Below, piece after piece: positions 9,095 through 17,872 of a stretch of DNA of 23,825 nucleotides. Where the stretch lies: contig JH153308.1 in the NCBI GenBank assembly GCA_000226015.1, positions 136,266 through 160,090 of the forward strand, read 5' to 3'. Under the pieces are notes generated by a model. That model was not told the DNA's origin. It saw nothing but the letters and a program-made list of their open reading frames with translations, and searched no databases. How positions within the stretch are numbered: the stretch's first letter is position 1; every line of letters starts with the position of its first letter. The position numbers and the translations under genes were made by a program. The stretch comes from Mnemiopsis leidyi (taxonomy: Eukaryota > Ctenophora > Tentaculata > Lobata > Bolinopsidae).

Positions 9095-12000
9095 GTAAGT
9101 TTACAACGCCGTCTCTGGTGGTTTTAACCTTTGTTTCCGGCTCCTCGAGCCGAGTAGGAATTGACTACTGCAATACTGGCACGTCTCCAAGTTTCCATTG
9201 TTTTCCTCTTCCAGCTGTCTCACTGCCAAGCTGAACTTATTGAGGTGTAGGTCTCGTCATCCTTGTGGCGGCCCCGTCCTGACTGACCTGGTCACGTGAC
9301 GCGTCCTGATTGTGGGACACTGAGACAGACCTCATCAACAAGCTCAACACACTGCTGGGAACCGTTACAATGATTTCACTCGCTCAAACTCACACTCTTG
9401 GATGATTTTCACTTGCTGCATAATTTGTTTTCCTGTTGAATATGGTGGTGAAATAATTAGCACCCACACATATCATTAGTTAATTACCACACACATCATT
9501 AGTTAATTACCGCACATTCCATTAGTTAATTACCACACACTTCATTAGTTAATTACCACACACTTCATTAGTTAATTACCACACATTCCATTAGTTAATT
9601 ACCACAAACTTCATTAGTTAATTACGATGTTGCCACTCCTAATCAGTTGATTCGCCCTTACTGCGTAATGAGTGACACTATGTTGATTAGTTATGTGTTC
9701 CACGGTATTTTACCGAGGCATAATATCAGTTACAGCCAGAGGCAACATTTAAGTGCGGTAAAAAATCGCAAATTATGCGGTGCCGCACTTGCTCAAAAAG
9801 GCGATCTGTGCGGCAGTGTGCGGCGAAAAATGTCAAATAATGCGGCGAAATTGCGGCGAAATTTCCATAAAAGTGCGGTGATTGTGCGGCATTTAAAGCT
9901 ATTTTTTGGGTTCTATTGACTTCAGCTTTGTGATGATGATGTGGAGGATAGACTTGTATGATTTTTGCTGTATGATGCAAAACATTGCCGTTCATAAATC
10001 ATGCTGATAAATATGTTCTGCAACTTGCAAAACATTTTCCCACCGCTATNNNNNNNNNNCACGAAACGCAGCTGAAACATCGCCCTGCTTGGCGGAGGGT
10101 TTCGGAATTTTTACTAGGATTCGAGTTAACGGACGAAGTATCAACAGCTGGAGTTGAACGTTTTAGAAATCGGTCCATTCAAGCATAAAAACTCAAAGTG
10201 TAACGTGATATGACGATTGGATACTTAGCATTTAGCTACAAGTATTGGCTATTACGATCAGCATTGGTAAATGATGTGTATTGGCCAAGCTTCAGCTACT
10301 AACGAAAATGTCCCAAGTGACGAAAACGTCCCAAGTCCAGGACGAAAACGTCCCAGATTCCGAGCAATAAGTACCAAAATGTGCTACATTCCGGGTAAGG
10401 CTTGTCAAGTGCATGGACGAAAACGTCCCAGGTTCGGATCAGCAAGGACGAAAACGTCCCACATTCCGATCAGCAAGGTACGAAAACGGCCCAGATTCCA
10501 ATTGGCAAGGTACGAAAACGTCCCAAATTCCATTTAGCACGTGGAAACCAAAATGTCCCAATTTTAGAGACGAAAAGGTCCCATTTTCAAACCATAATGC
10601 AATAACAAATATTTTGGTTTTCGTGCGATCAGGTGCGATTTTTGGGAAAATATGCGAAAATATGCGGTGAAACCAAAAATACGCGGAATTATGCGGGTAA
10701 TATAGAATTGTGCGGATTGTGCGGAGAACTGGAAATTGTGCGAAATCGCATTCACCGCACTTAAATGTTGCCTCTGGTTACAGCAAAACGTGAGCTTATA
10801 TCACTGGGTATTTACATGTATATGACGCTGAATTTACATGTGTATATTTACATGTGGGTGGTTTTTAAATTGGAATAAACGGAAGCTTTGCCAATGCTAA
10901 TTGCGGTTTTATAGCTGTAAGGAAAGGAAGGTTCTCCAGGCCTTGAGAATCAGAAAACTTTAGCCACTATTGATAAGATACGTTAACATGAAGTTAAGCT
11001 GGACATTTCTTTCTGTAGATGTATAAACGTTTTTTGTAAGTATAAAGCGGTGGTGCCTGGTATGAACAGGTCCCAGACATTTTCAACTTTTGTTATTTTT
11101 GAGGTTTTCAGTTACAAGCAGATAGTACACTATGATCTGTCCTGCACAATGTTTAACGTTGCGATAAGATGTTTTGTTTTCGCCCTGGCGTGAGACTTGA
11201 ACTGAAATATGCACGAAATATTAAAACGTCCACTTCGCAATCATTAATATATATCTAGCAATAAATTAGATTCCCTAGATTCTAGACAGTAGTTATGATC
11301 AAGTCTTTTAATTGGCTCTCAAAATTATTCTTCATTCACCACCATTTACATTTTATGGATAATGCAAAACATTCGATCAGCACATCGCCTTATAAGGCGC
11401 GAAATAATGGATGATTTTAAGCGATCTTTTATCACAATTAATCGTTCATTAGCTCAGTGCACTTTTGATACCATCAGCATACTTAACGCATCAAACACTT
11501 GTCTTACTCCACTTTTACATTACACACACAATATTAACTTCACTTTTACACTACACACAATGTTAACTCCACTTTTACACTACACACAATATTAACTCCA
11601 CTTTTACACTACACACACAATATTAACTCCACTTTTACACTACACACACAATATTAACTTCACTTTTACACTACACACAATGTTGACTCCACTTTTACAC
11701 TACACACAATGTTGACCCCACTTTCCGGCAGGTGGAGTCTGCACTAGACAACCCGACTCCCTACCACCTGAAGGAGAACCAGAGAAGGCAGATTCAACAG
11801 TACATGTCCAGTCAGTTGTCCGCTCCGAATAATCCACCCTCTTCAAGCTCCATGTTGTCTCCTAGCGGTAAGTATTAAGTACATTTTGTGTGTAGGATAC
11901 AAGGATACAAAGAATACAAGTGTAAAGTCTGTATTGTGTACTGATTACCATAAGGATAAAAAAGACTCTTCTCAAGTCGATCTAAGTATCTTTGTCTTTA

Positions 12001-15000
12001 CGTCACGTATTAAGACTTTTCTCCAAGCTCTTTATAACACTAAAGTGAACAGTACACTGTTGCCTTTGTACACCATGACGTAAATATTATCAACGGCCGA
12101 CTAACGGTCTCTATGTTTATTGTATTGCTGGGTAACCAATGAATGGTAATTCGTCTTGACAATGTAAAAAGAATTCTGTTGAGCCGTTGCACTAGAAAGT
12201 AACACCATACTGTTTCATTTTCTTTTAACGCATGGTCGATAGTTCAACAAGCCTTAGTTAAATAAAGCACAGTGCAGTAGTGCACACTCACTTCAATACA
12301 GACTATTGAAGGAACATATATATATATAATATATATACTGATGTATGATTATAAGCCACATTTTCCTTTGTCCTGAGTGATATTGTATTTTTTATAATGA
12401 CAGTCGACTAACAGTCAAGTAAAAAATTAATGTTTGGAATCTACTGTGTTAGAAAGTCTGCATCTCGTAGGAAGTAAAATAAGAAAATAGATGACGTATG
12501 TGCACGTTTTATCGGATTTTGATGACGCCCGAAAGCCCCCTTATCTGCAAAAACAGTTAGATAACATCGATTTGCGGCAGCCTCCACCCAAATTTCAGGG
12601 AGTTCTAGAGAATTCTCAGTGTGTTACTAGACTTACCTTAGTAACAAGATATGGGGTAGAGCGATACCGTGGTGACGTTTACAGTTTGCTTTGTCTACTT
12701 TCTGCTGATCTAGTGAATCTAATGGCGTATAAATTATTTAATTTCAAGCGTTCTTGTCGCTATCATCGTTATTTTAAACGGCAACTGTCAGGTTGTCTTG
12801 CAAAAATTGGCCCATACTTTTTTGAAAAAACAATCGGGCCTCTTTAATCACATTTGTCAATTAGGAAGAAAAAAACATTCAGCGAAAACTGTTCTAATGA
12901 AATTCTAGGCAACTGTTATTGAACTGATACCGCAATATGAGGGCAAAGTTTAATTATGCGCACATATACCACGCAATTTGCAAATTTTTTCCAGAAGCTT
13001 CTTTTCCAGAAGTGTTCCATGCAAATTTGCGCATAAAGGAGTTATAATTACACTTAAAGATAAACTAGTTGGTCTGACTTTAAAGCTAAACTTGTACAAT
13101 CCCCACCTAAAAACCAAAATCAAAATATTCCAATTTCACTTTGCTTCTGAATCAGAAAGTTACATTCTCACTGGACCCACCGGGCAACTCTACACATAGT
13201 TAATGAACAATACGAGATTGGTAGTAACATACTTTCTGTTAGAAGTTATGGGTGGAACAAAGTACCCTTTAAGAATTCAGATATGGTATAATTAAATCAT
13301 TGAGGGTACATTTTAGATTGTAATTCTCTTTAGTAAATATACCATTATACGTTTTGTCCACCAACTGTATTTAATTTGGTCCCAATCCCAGCCGACCATT
13401 CATGTTCCCGAATACTTTTAGTTTCCTTTTATAACAACCACAGTGTCATCATTGACTAAGGGCATTAGTGGTATGGTATCTATTTCATAACTTTCCATAA
13501 CTATTTCATTTTTTTCTGATGTTCTTTGAAATATACACTCCAAAAGTCAAGATCAAGTTTACACCCGGCTACTTCTCGTCCGGTCCCCTAACATCCAGTT
13601 TTGTATCTACAAAGTAAACTTCATTTTCATTGCTCAGTTGTTCTTTGGTAAAAATTCCTCCATATTATAATCAACGCTAAAGCAATTGTCCCTAAACTGA
13701 TAAAGTTCGATCTCTTGAAAGATGGATTTAAAAATTCAAATAAATACCCTTTTGTCGACATAAACTAAAAATGACTAAATTGCTAATTTTGTTTAACTTC
13801 AAATTACTTCGTAGCCCTGAATGTAGGTTATACAATCTTCCTATATTCACTACACTTCATGCGGTCCCTGCCTGTGGGACTGCATACACAACACTCATAA
13901 TGGACGTGTATTCTCATAAACCAACAACTTTGACATTAAAACGGGGCCACATTACATCATTTCTAGTAACTGTGTCATCAAATTTTCCGAAATTCGTATT
14001 TTTCTTATGACCCACTGATGCTTCATGAATTGCTTTACGTCAGAAAAAACCTAAAAATCATTAATGATATGATTGATTGATTACATCTGCATTGTTGAGA
14101 GTAGGCAAAAAGTAACGTTTTCTATATGATTTAAACCTGCTCAACATAAGGTTTTATTTTGGTTGGAGCACTCCCAATGAGATCAGAACATTTGATCACT
14201 AGAAAATAGATATGATCAAAATCCTCAAGTTTCTTGTAGTGTTTATAATAAAACAAACATTATGACTGAGTCCCACTTTTGCAGGGTTATCTCCCAAGTC
14301 CATGACTCCCGACACACCGCTCTCACCTGACGACCTCAACATGAACTTTGGAAACTTCGAGATCGACTCCATCCTCGAGACGATATCTTCGCACGAGAAC
14401 GAAGATCAGCAGATGAATATCGAGATACCGATAAACTCCCTGCCCTCCTCCTACACGTTCAGCAACACAGTCCCGACACATCCGGCCCCTGGATCGATGT
14501 ACAACTACTTCCCGCACAGCCCCAGTACGCCCAACTTTAGCGTAATGCCAGGTCAGAACACAGCTGTCATGTCTTGTCCTGCCCACCTCGGTCTTCAGAA
14601 ACCTGAAAACTACGGTCAGATCGACATGAAACAGTACACCAAGGATCGCCAGAAGAAGGACAATCACAACGCGATCGAGCGGAGGCGCAGGTTCAACATC
14701 AACGACCGGATAAAGGAGTTAGGTACGCTCCTGCCCAAACAGGACCCGGAAATGCGGCCTAACAAGGGGACCATCCTCAAATCTTCTGTGGATTACATTC
14801 AGTCTCTGCAGGGTGAACAGTTGCAGTGGCACCGGGAGCGTGAGGCCATGGCCTCCCGTATTGGGCAGCTGGAGAACTGTCTGCGCAAACACGGTATCAG
14901 CGATACAGAGTGGGCGGCTCCTTCAGAATACACTGAGATTACTGCGCGCCAGACTTTCCCTATCAAAATTAAGCAGGAACCAGATCAATCGTTTTACGGT

Positions 15001-15006
15001 GACTAA
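8987..15006 (+). CDS. MITF/TFE homologue: MITF/TFE-family bHLH-leucine zipper transcription factor; exons 8987-9094, 11732-11867, 14285-15006
   Basis: The spliced frame is 966 bases, 321 residues; all junctions are GT-AG with agreeing phases (0, then 1). Residues 39-49 hold the family N-terminal block ([11 protein letters not shown], cf. LENPTKYHIQ of MITF). Residues 106-117 ([12 protein letters not shown]) match the acidic activation helix. S178 lies in SCPAHL, the position phosphorylated by mTORC1 for 14-3-3 retention in TFEB/MITF. The bHLH is about residues 205-257, with the E-box contacts H209, E213 and R217 and the family-specific I212. A short zipper follows to about 282, and K311 sits in a IKQEP SUMO-type motif. 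The family binds CACGTG/CATGTG (CLEAR, M-box) sites and controls lysosome and autophagy genes. Odd points: zipper ten residues shorter than MITF, no Rag-binding SRxxLRxQLM segment, very short C-terminus, and the whole bHLH-zipper in one exon. Orthology to the single invertebrate MITF/TFE gene is likely. Confidence 0.93.
9291..9300. promoter_or_regulatory. Perfect CLEAR-type E-box palindrome GTCACGTGAC
   Basis: Exact match to the 10-bp CLEAR consensus bound by TFEB/TFE3/MITF, 196 bases inside intron 1 of the TFE gene itself. Mammalian TFEB is reported to autoregulate through CLEAR sites in its own first intron, so the position is suggestive. Flanked on both sides by CGTCCTGA. Binding is inferred. 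Confidence 0.6.
9474..9625. repeat. 23-bp minisatellite, seven units
   Basis: CATTAGTTAATTACC recurs at 9474, 9497, 9520, 9543, 9566, 9589 and 9612, always 23 bases apart, with a variable CACACACTT or CACATTC tail. Each unit holds TTAATTA, a homeodomain-type core. It lies in TFE intron 1. Confidence 0.95.
9729..9736. repeat. Target-site duplication, left copy (GTTACAGC)
   Basis: Eight bases immediately left of the transposon terminus, identical to 10777-10784. Confidence 0.9.
10050..10059. other. Assembly gap (10 N)
   Basis: Ten N bases inside the transposon; true length here is unknown, so any ORF across it is unreliable. Confidence 0.98.
10301..10584. repeat. Irregular motif array ACGAAAACGTCCCA inside the transposon
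   Basis: About ten copies of ACGAAAACGTCCCA or close variants (for example ACCAAAATGTCCCA, ACGAAAAGGTCCCA) at uneven spacing of roughly 18-70 bp, several followed by GATTCCGATCAGCAAGG. Overlapping short ORFs here are artefacts of the repetition. Confidence 0.85.
10777..10784. repeat. Target-site duplication, right copy (GTTACAGC)
   Basis: Eight bases immediately right of the transposon terminus, identical to 9729-9736. Perfect identity suggests the insertion is not very old. Confidence 0.9.
11506..11726. repeat. 29/31-bp minisatellite running into the exon 2 acceptor
   Basis: CACTTTTACA or its variant starts at 11510, 11541, 11570, 11599, 11630, 11661, 11690 and 11719, giving steps of 31, 29, 29, 31, 31, 29, 29 that differ by one CA. 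Units contain TACACACA and ATATTAACT or ATGTTGACT. The eighth, truncated unit merges into CACTTTCCGGCAG, the 3' splice site of TFE exon 2. Confidence 0.92.
11732..11867 (+). CDS. MITF/TFE homologue: TFE gene coding exon 2
   Basis: Residues 37-81 plus the first base of codon 82: [20 protein letters not shown] then a Q/S/P-rich tail. The match to the MITF/TFEB block V(K/Q)(T/S)xLENPTxYHxQQxxRQQVxxY is unmistakable and fixes frame and splice site. Donor is GTAAGT after AGC G. Confidence 0.92.
12491..12847 (+). other. Unrecognised ORF of 118 codons in TFE intron 2
   Basis: ATG at 12491 to TAA at 12845-12847. The middle ([36 protein letters not shown]) looks more protein-like than a random frame, but I recognise no family and see no start context or poly(A) signal. 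It may be a remnant of the same insertion as the antisense region next to it, or chance. Confidence 0.2.
12950..14006 (-). pseudogene. Decayed coding region of unknown family, antisense in TFE intron 2
   Basis: On the - strand, protein-like blocks follow one another in shifting frames broken by stops: [20 protein letters not shown] (near 13945-14004), [13 protein letters not shown] (near 13870-13910), [18 protein letters not shown] (near 13637-13691), [18 protein letters not shown] (near 13572-13625), [20 protein letters not shown] (near 13510-13568), [20 protein letters not shown] (near 13435-13500), then [20 protein letters not shown] (near 13205-13270) and weaker stretches to about 12950. 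Order and strand are consistent over 1 kb, so it is probably one dead gene, of mobile-element, viral or host origin. I cannot assign the family. The overlapping + strand frames are probably shadows. Confidence 0.4.
14285..15006 (+). CDS. MITF/TFE homologue: TFE gene coding exon 3 (bHLH-leucine zipper)
   Basis: From codon 82 to the stop TAA at 15004-15006. It carries the acidic helix, SCPAHL, the basic region [19 protein letters not shown], helix 1, a short loop (QDPEMRPNK, one residue shorter than in MITF), helix 2 and the shortened zipper. GC content and codon use are much richer in C and G than the flanking introns, as expected of coding sequence. Vertebrate genes split this region over several exons. 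Confidence 0.95.
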
Positions 15007-15464
15007 ATCAGGTGGAGATCTTTTCCTATTTTGTGAGTTGTGCAGTAAATTATAATTATTATTTGCATCCCGGGCCACCTCAATTGCATGGTAGAGCAAA
15101 TTTCGAAATGTTAAAATATTGTGCGTGAGATATGATGCTAACTTATTCTTTCTGTTGTCTTGAGAGATATTGTGGCTCTTTTGATTTTTCAGCCTGTTGA
15201 CCCTTCAACTTGACCTGCTGGAAATTGTTTCGTTGAGAAATTCAAAAATGAAATTTTCACGGCAAGTACGTAAAGATACGTTAAGTACTTTCCGATGAAT
15301 CTCTACAGAAGATTTTAGTTGTATTTTGTTAATTTTGTGTTAAAACATATAAAGGGTTATGATTCAATGAGATGCTGTGTTGCATTCGTAATGAAATGTT
15401 TTTTGTTGTTTAATTCGTTATTATGAATTTGTAAATACAGCGATTCATCCGTCTGCTTGTATAT

Positions 15465-15470
15465 AATAAA
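15465..15470 (+). terminator. Poly(A) signal AATAAA of the TFE gene
   Basis: Canonical signal 459 bases past the stop codon, after an AT-rich 3' UTR. First AATAAA downstream of the gene; use of it is likely but not proven. Confidence 0.6.
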
Positions 15471-15489
15471 AGACTGTGAATGTAACTTC

Positions 15490-16830
15490 AAAACTAAAAC
15501 CCTTAAAAGTTTATCTTGATATGATTTAAGTGTTTATTTTGTCAGTTTCTCAATTGATTGTATTTAATTACTATACAGACGATATTTAAGATCTTCAAAA
15601 GACTCTCTCAGGAAGATTAATCACAATGCGTTTCCAGAAATTAACGGATTTTGTAAGGAAACGCCTCAGTAAAATATTTTTAACCCATTTATGATATCAT
15701 TTTTTATCTCTCCAAACCTTATCAGCTAGATATCATATCGCAACTTTTAAAGATTTTTACGTTTGCTTTGATGATGGAAGGTATCAATCGATGATGATGA
15801 TATTTTAAATAGTTTTTATAAGTTTTAAACTTCTCATAGACTAATTTTGTTTCGAAACTTAATTTGTTACTATTTTCATTTAGACCTTAAAATGAAGTGT
15901 AATGTTTCGTGTTTTCTACGTTAATTCAGTCATCAGTGTAAAGTAAAACATCTAGAACTTTCCGTGTGAAAGCTATTTATAGAACCACATACATCCTACA
16001 TGTTTGGAACGCGCTAAGTGAGGATAATATTACAAAAAACGCAACAGTGCACGAAAATAAACATTCGGTTCAGCCGCGCGCGGCACGTGTTTACTTGAGT
16101 TTTCATCTTACGATGAACGGCCCTGCGTAATATCCAGAAAGATGTTTTGTAACACTGCAAAAAATTTAATTTGCTAAATTTTAATGGTTATACAGAACGC
16201 ACTAGACGCGACTATGTCCAACTCTCGTTGTTGGACAGATATCATCTCTTCGACGCGACGCCTTAAAATCAAAACATCGTTTCTTGTTTCAATTCAGATA
16301 AGTTCAATCACGAATTATCGAGTATACATAACACGAAAACATTTTAAAATAAGCATCATCATTCTTAAATGGTGCTTAATACTAACAATATGATATAGAC
16401 AATTAACAAAATACTTCAACTTATAGCCATTATTTTATTGTTCTAAAATTTAGCCGGGGGCTGCAGCATATTCCACATGTGAACTACAACATGGCCGTTT
16501 ACCCATGGATTTACCAACTGTTAGCTCAATAAAAGATTGAAATGTTTGATTGATAACACTTTAACTATGGTCCATAGTATTAAATTATATGCTGATAAGT
16601 GCCCTGTGCCAAGATCTTGAAACACAATAATAATAAGCCTGGTAACAATATCAATATAAGCGTTCAGTTATATAAACTAGCTAGCATGAAATAATCGTGG
16701 CTGTAGCTAGAAGTAGTGGTGGAAAGTCCAGTTTAAACTCCCAAACTAAATATCTGCCGGCGCGGCTCATCAAACATAACTAAAGGCGGAACAAATTATA
16801 ATTTGAAAAGGAAATAAGTGCGACTATTGT
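15490..16830. other. Convergent intergenic region
   Basis: About 1.3 kb between the tail-to-tail TFE and calmodulin-like genes. No exon or repeat recognised. It has a CACGTG at 16083-16088 next to a GC-rich CGCGCGCGG-like patch, and TTTATT at 16434-16439 that could be the - strand poly(A) signal of the calmodulin-like gene, 400 bases past its stop. A 69-codon frame at 16184-16393 has nothing to support it. Confidence 0.4.
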
Positions 16831-17855
16831 CTATTTGAAGAGGTGCACGCAATTAGCAAACTCTGAGAAACTGATGTATCCATCGTTGTCAAAATCAACC
16901 TGAAACAAATCACGTCGTCACTCGTCATAAAAGATTATATTCTGTGTTACAACATAAAATTTAAGTTATCCTACAAAGTATGGTTAATAGACGTCAGAAT
17001 TCTAGGGAAGGAGTCGGAAATTTAACCATCATGTGACAGGGATTGACCAATAAGAAACCAGATACCACAAATAGTTTCGGGAGGCACTGTCACGTGATAA
17101 TCGATAGAAAAGACTCTTCCCTTAAGGATTCTGACGTTCATATTTAACGTTATTAGAGAAATGTTTGTCATTATTTTGTACCTCCTTCATGATTTTGTCC
17201 ATTTCTTCAGATGAAACTTTCTTGTTTGCGTACAGTTTAAGTGCTTTCCTTAGCTCTGTTTTACTTATTCTCTTGTTTCCTGAAAAACAAAATATTTTCT
17301 ACGACAAATTACAAAACATTGTTTGAAGGTCGAAATTGATCGCGAGGACTTGCTTATTGATCCTCTTAAGATCTCAATCCGGAGAATAGGAACTTACCAT
17401 CTTTGTCCATAACCTCGAAAACCTTAACGAGGTCTTGAGATTCTCTGGTCTGCTTGTGCATGCGGATCATGATGGTTAGCATTTCAGAGAAGTTAATAGC
17501 TCCGTCACCGTCTTGGTCCACCTGATAGGATGTCATGTTCAGTGGGAGTTTCGTCGAGATTGTGCTTTATCATCTCTTGAAAATGCGCTTGAAAACAGTC
17601 ACAAAAGGAGATTTTTTCTATAAGAAGAGCGCCGGTGCAAATTTGGAATCCCCCTTCCCAATCCCTTGACCCAACCCCAACTTAAATACAGTCTACCTCG
17701 TCCATCATGGTTTTCAGATCCTCATCAGATATTTTGATGCCTAGTTCGTGAAAGCCGATTCGAAGATCAGTGTAACATAATCTACCATCCTTGTTACGGT
17801 CGATGGCAGAGAATATAGCAGAGACGTGGCCATGGAGATGTTCGCTATCAACCAT
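16831..17855 (-). CDS. Calmodulin-like protein with four EF-hands; exons 17855-17697, 17521-17398, 17279-17182, 16899-16831
   Basis: The spliced frame is 450 bases, 149 residues, exactly calmodulin length; every intron is GT-AG and phases agree (0, 1, 0). EF loops: residues 19-30 (DRNKDGRLCYTD), 55-66 (DQDGDGAINFSE), 92-103 (DKDGNKRISKTE) and 129-140 (DFDNDGYISFSE), with the usual helices between. Loops 2 and 4 are canonical. Loop 1 has Asp instead of Glu at position 12, and loop 3 has Lys97 in place of the near-invariant Gly at position 6, so calcium affinity there is probably reduced. The C-terminus is CVHLFK. It is too divergent to be calmodulin itself; a calmodulin-like or troponin C-like sensor is the best description. 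Start: ATGG with A at -3. The first intron is not right after ATG as in typical animal calmodulin genes. Confidence 0.92.
17029..17037. promoter_or_regulatory. M-box-like E-box TCATGTGAC
   Basis: In the left arm of the palindromic element; TCATGTG is the M-box core recognised by MITF. Function inferred only. Confidence 0.3.
17089..17098. promoter_or_regulatory. CLEAR-like E-box GTCACGTGAT
   Basis: Nine of ten positions match the CLEAR consensus GTCACGTGAC. In the right arm of the palindromic element, in the last intron of the calmodulin-like gene. Function inferred only. Confidence 0.35.
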
Positions 17856-17872
17856 CGTTAGAAGAAGTGTTC

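Larger units (their letters stand above)
9737..10776. mobile_element. Non-autonomous hAT-type DNA transposon, 1040 bp
   Basis: The ends are perfect 23-bp inverted repeats beginning CAGAGGCAACATTTAAGTGC, and an identical 8-bp direct repeat GTTACAGC flanks them (9729-9736 and 10777-10784). An 8-bp target duplication plus CAGRG-type termini is diagnostic of the hAT superfamily. No transposase is encoded. Both subterminal zones are crowded with TGCGG motifs (about eight in 9753-9890, about six in 10631-10745), as expected of transposase-binding repeats; nearly all are on the + strand at both ends rather than inverted. The centre holds a separate motif array and a 10-N gap. Inserted in TFE intron 1. 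Confidence 0.92.
9095..11731 (+). other. TFE intron 1
   Basis: 2.6-kb intron, GTAAGT donor and GGCAG acceptor. It contains a CLEAR palindrome, two minisatellites and a hAT-type transposon, each listed separately. The 720 bp between the transposon and the second minisatellite (10785-11505) shows nothing recognisable; a 77-codon open frame at 11362-11595 runs into the minisatellite. Confidence 0.85.
11868..14284 (+). other. TFE intron 2
   Basis: 2.4-kb intron, GTAAGT donor and TTTTGCAG acceptor. It contains an unrecognised 118-codon ORF (12491-12847), a decayed antisense coding region (about 12950-14006), a short AT microsatellite near 12318-12339 and little else. Confidence 0.85.
16991..17137. 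mobile_element. Palindromic MITE-like element in a calmodulin-like intron
   Basis: The two halves are imperfect inverted copies over about 50 bp: ACGTCAGAATTC... at the left and, in reverse complement, ACGTCAGAATCC... at the right; inner parts ATCATGTGACAGGG and ATCACGTGACAGTG also pair. TA lies near both outer ends, compatible with a TA target site (Tc1/mariner-type MITE), but the ends are not sharply defined. Each arm carries one E-box. Confidence 0.6.

Noticed and set aside
9647-9995. ORFs of about 90 codons on both strands
   Set aside because: They span the transposon's TGCGG-rich subterminal region and show no transposase features.
9985-10188. ORF crossing the N gap
   Set aside because: It reads through undetermined bases and has no recognisable domain.
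14323-14667. - strand ORF of 114 codons
   Set aside because: It is the antisense shadow of the conserved TFE exon 3.
14813-15055. + strand ORF of 80 codons
   Set aside because: Out-of-frame shadow of the end of TFE exon 3.
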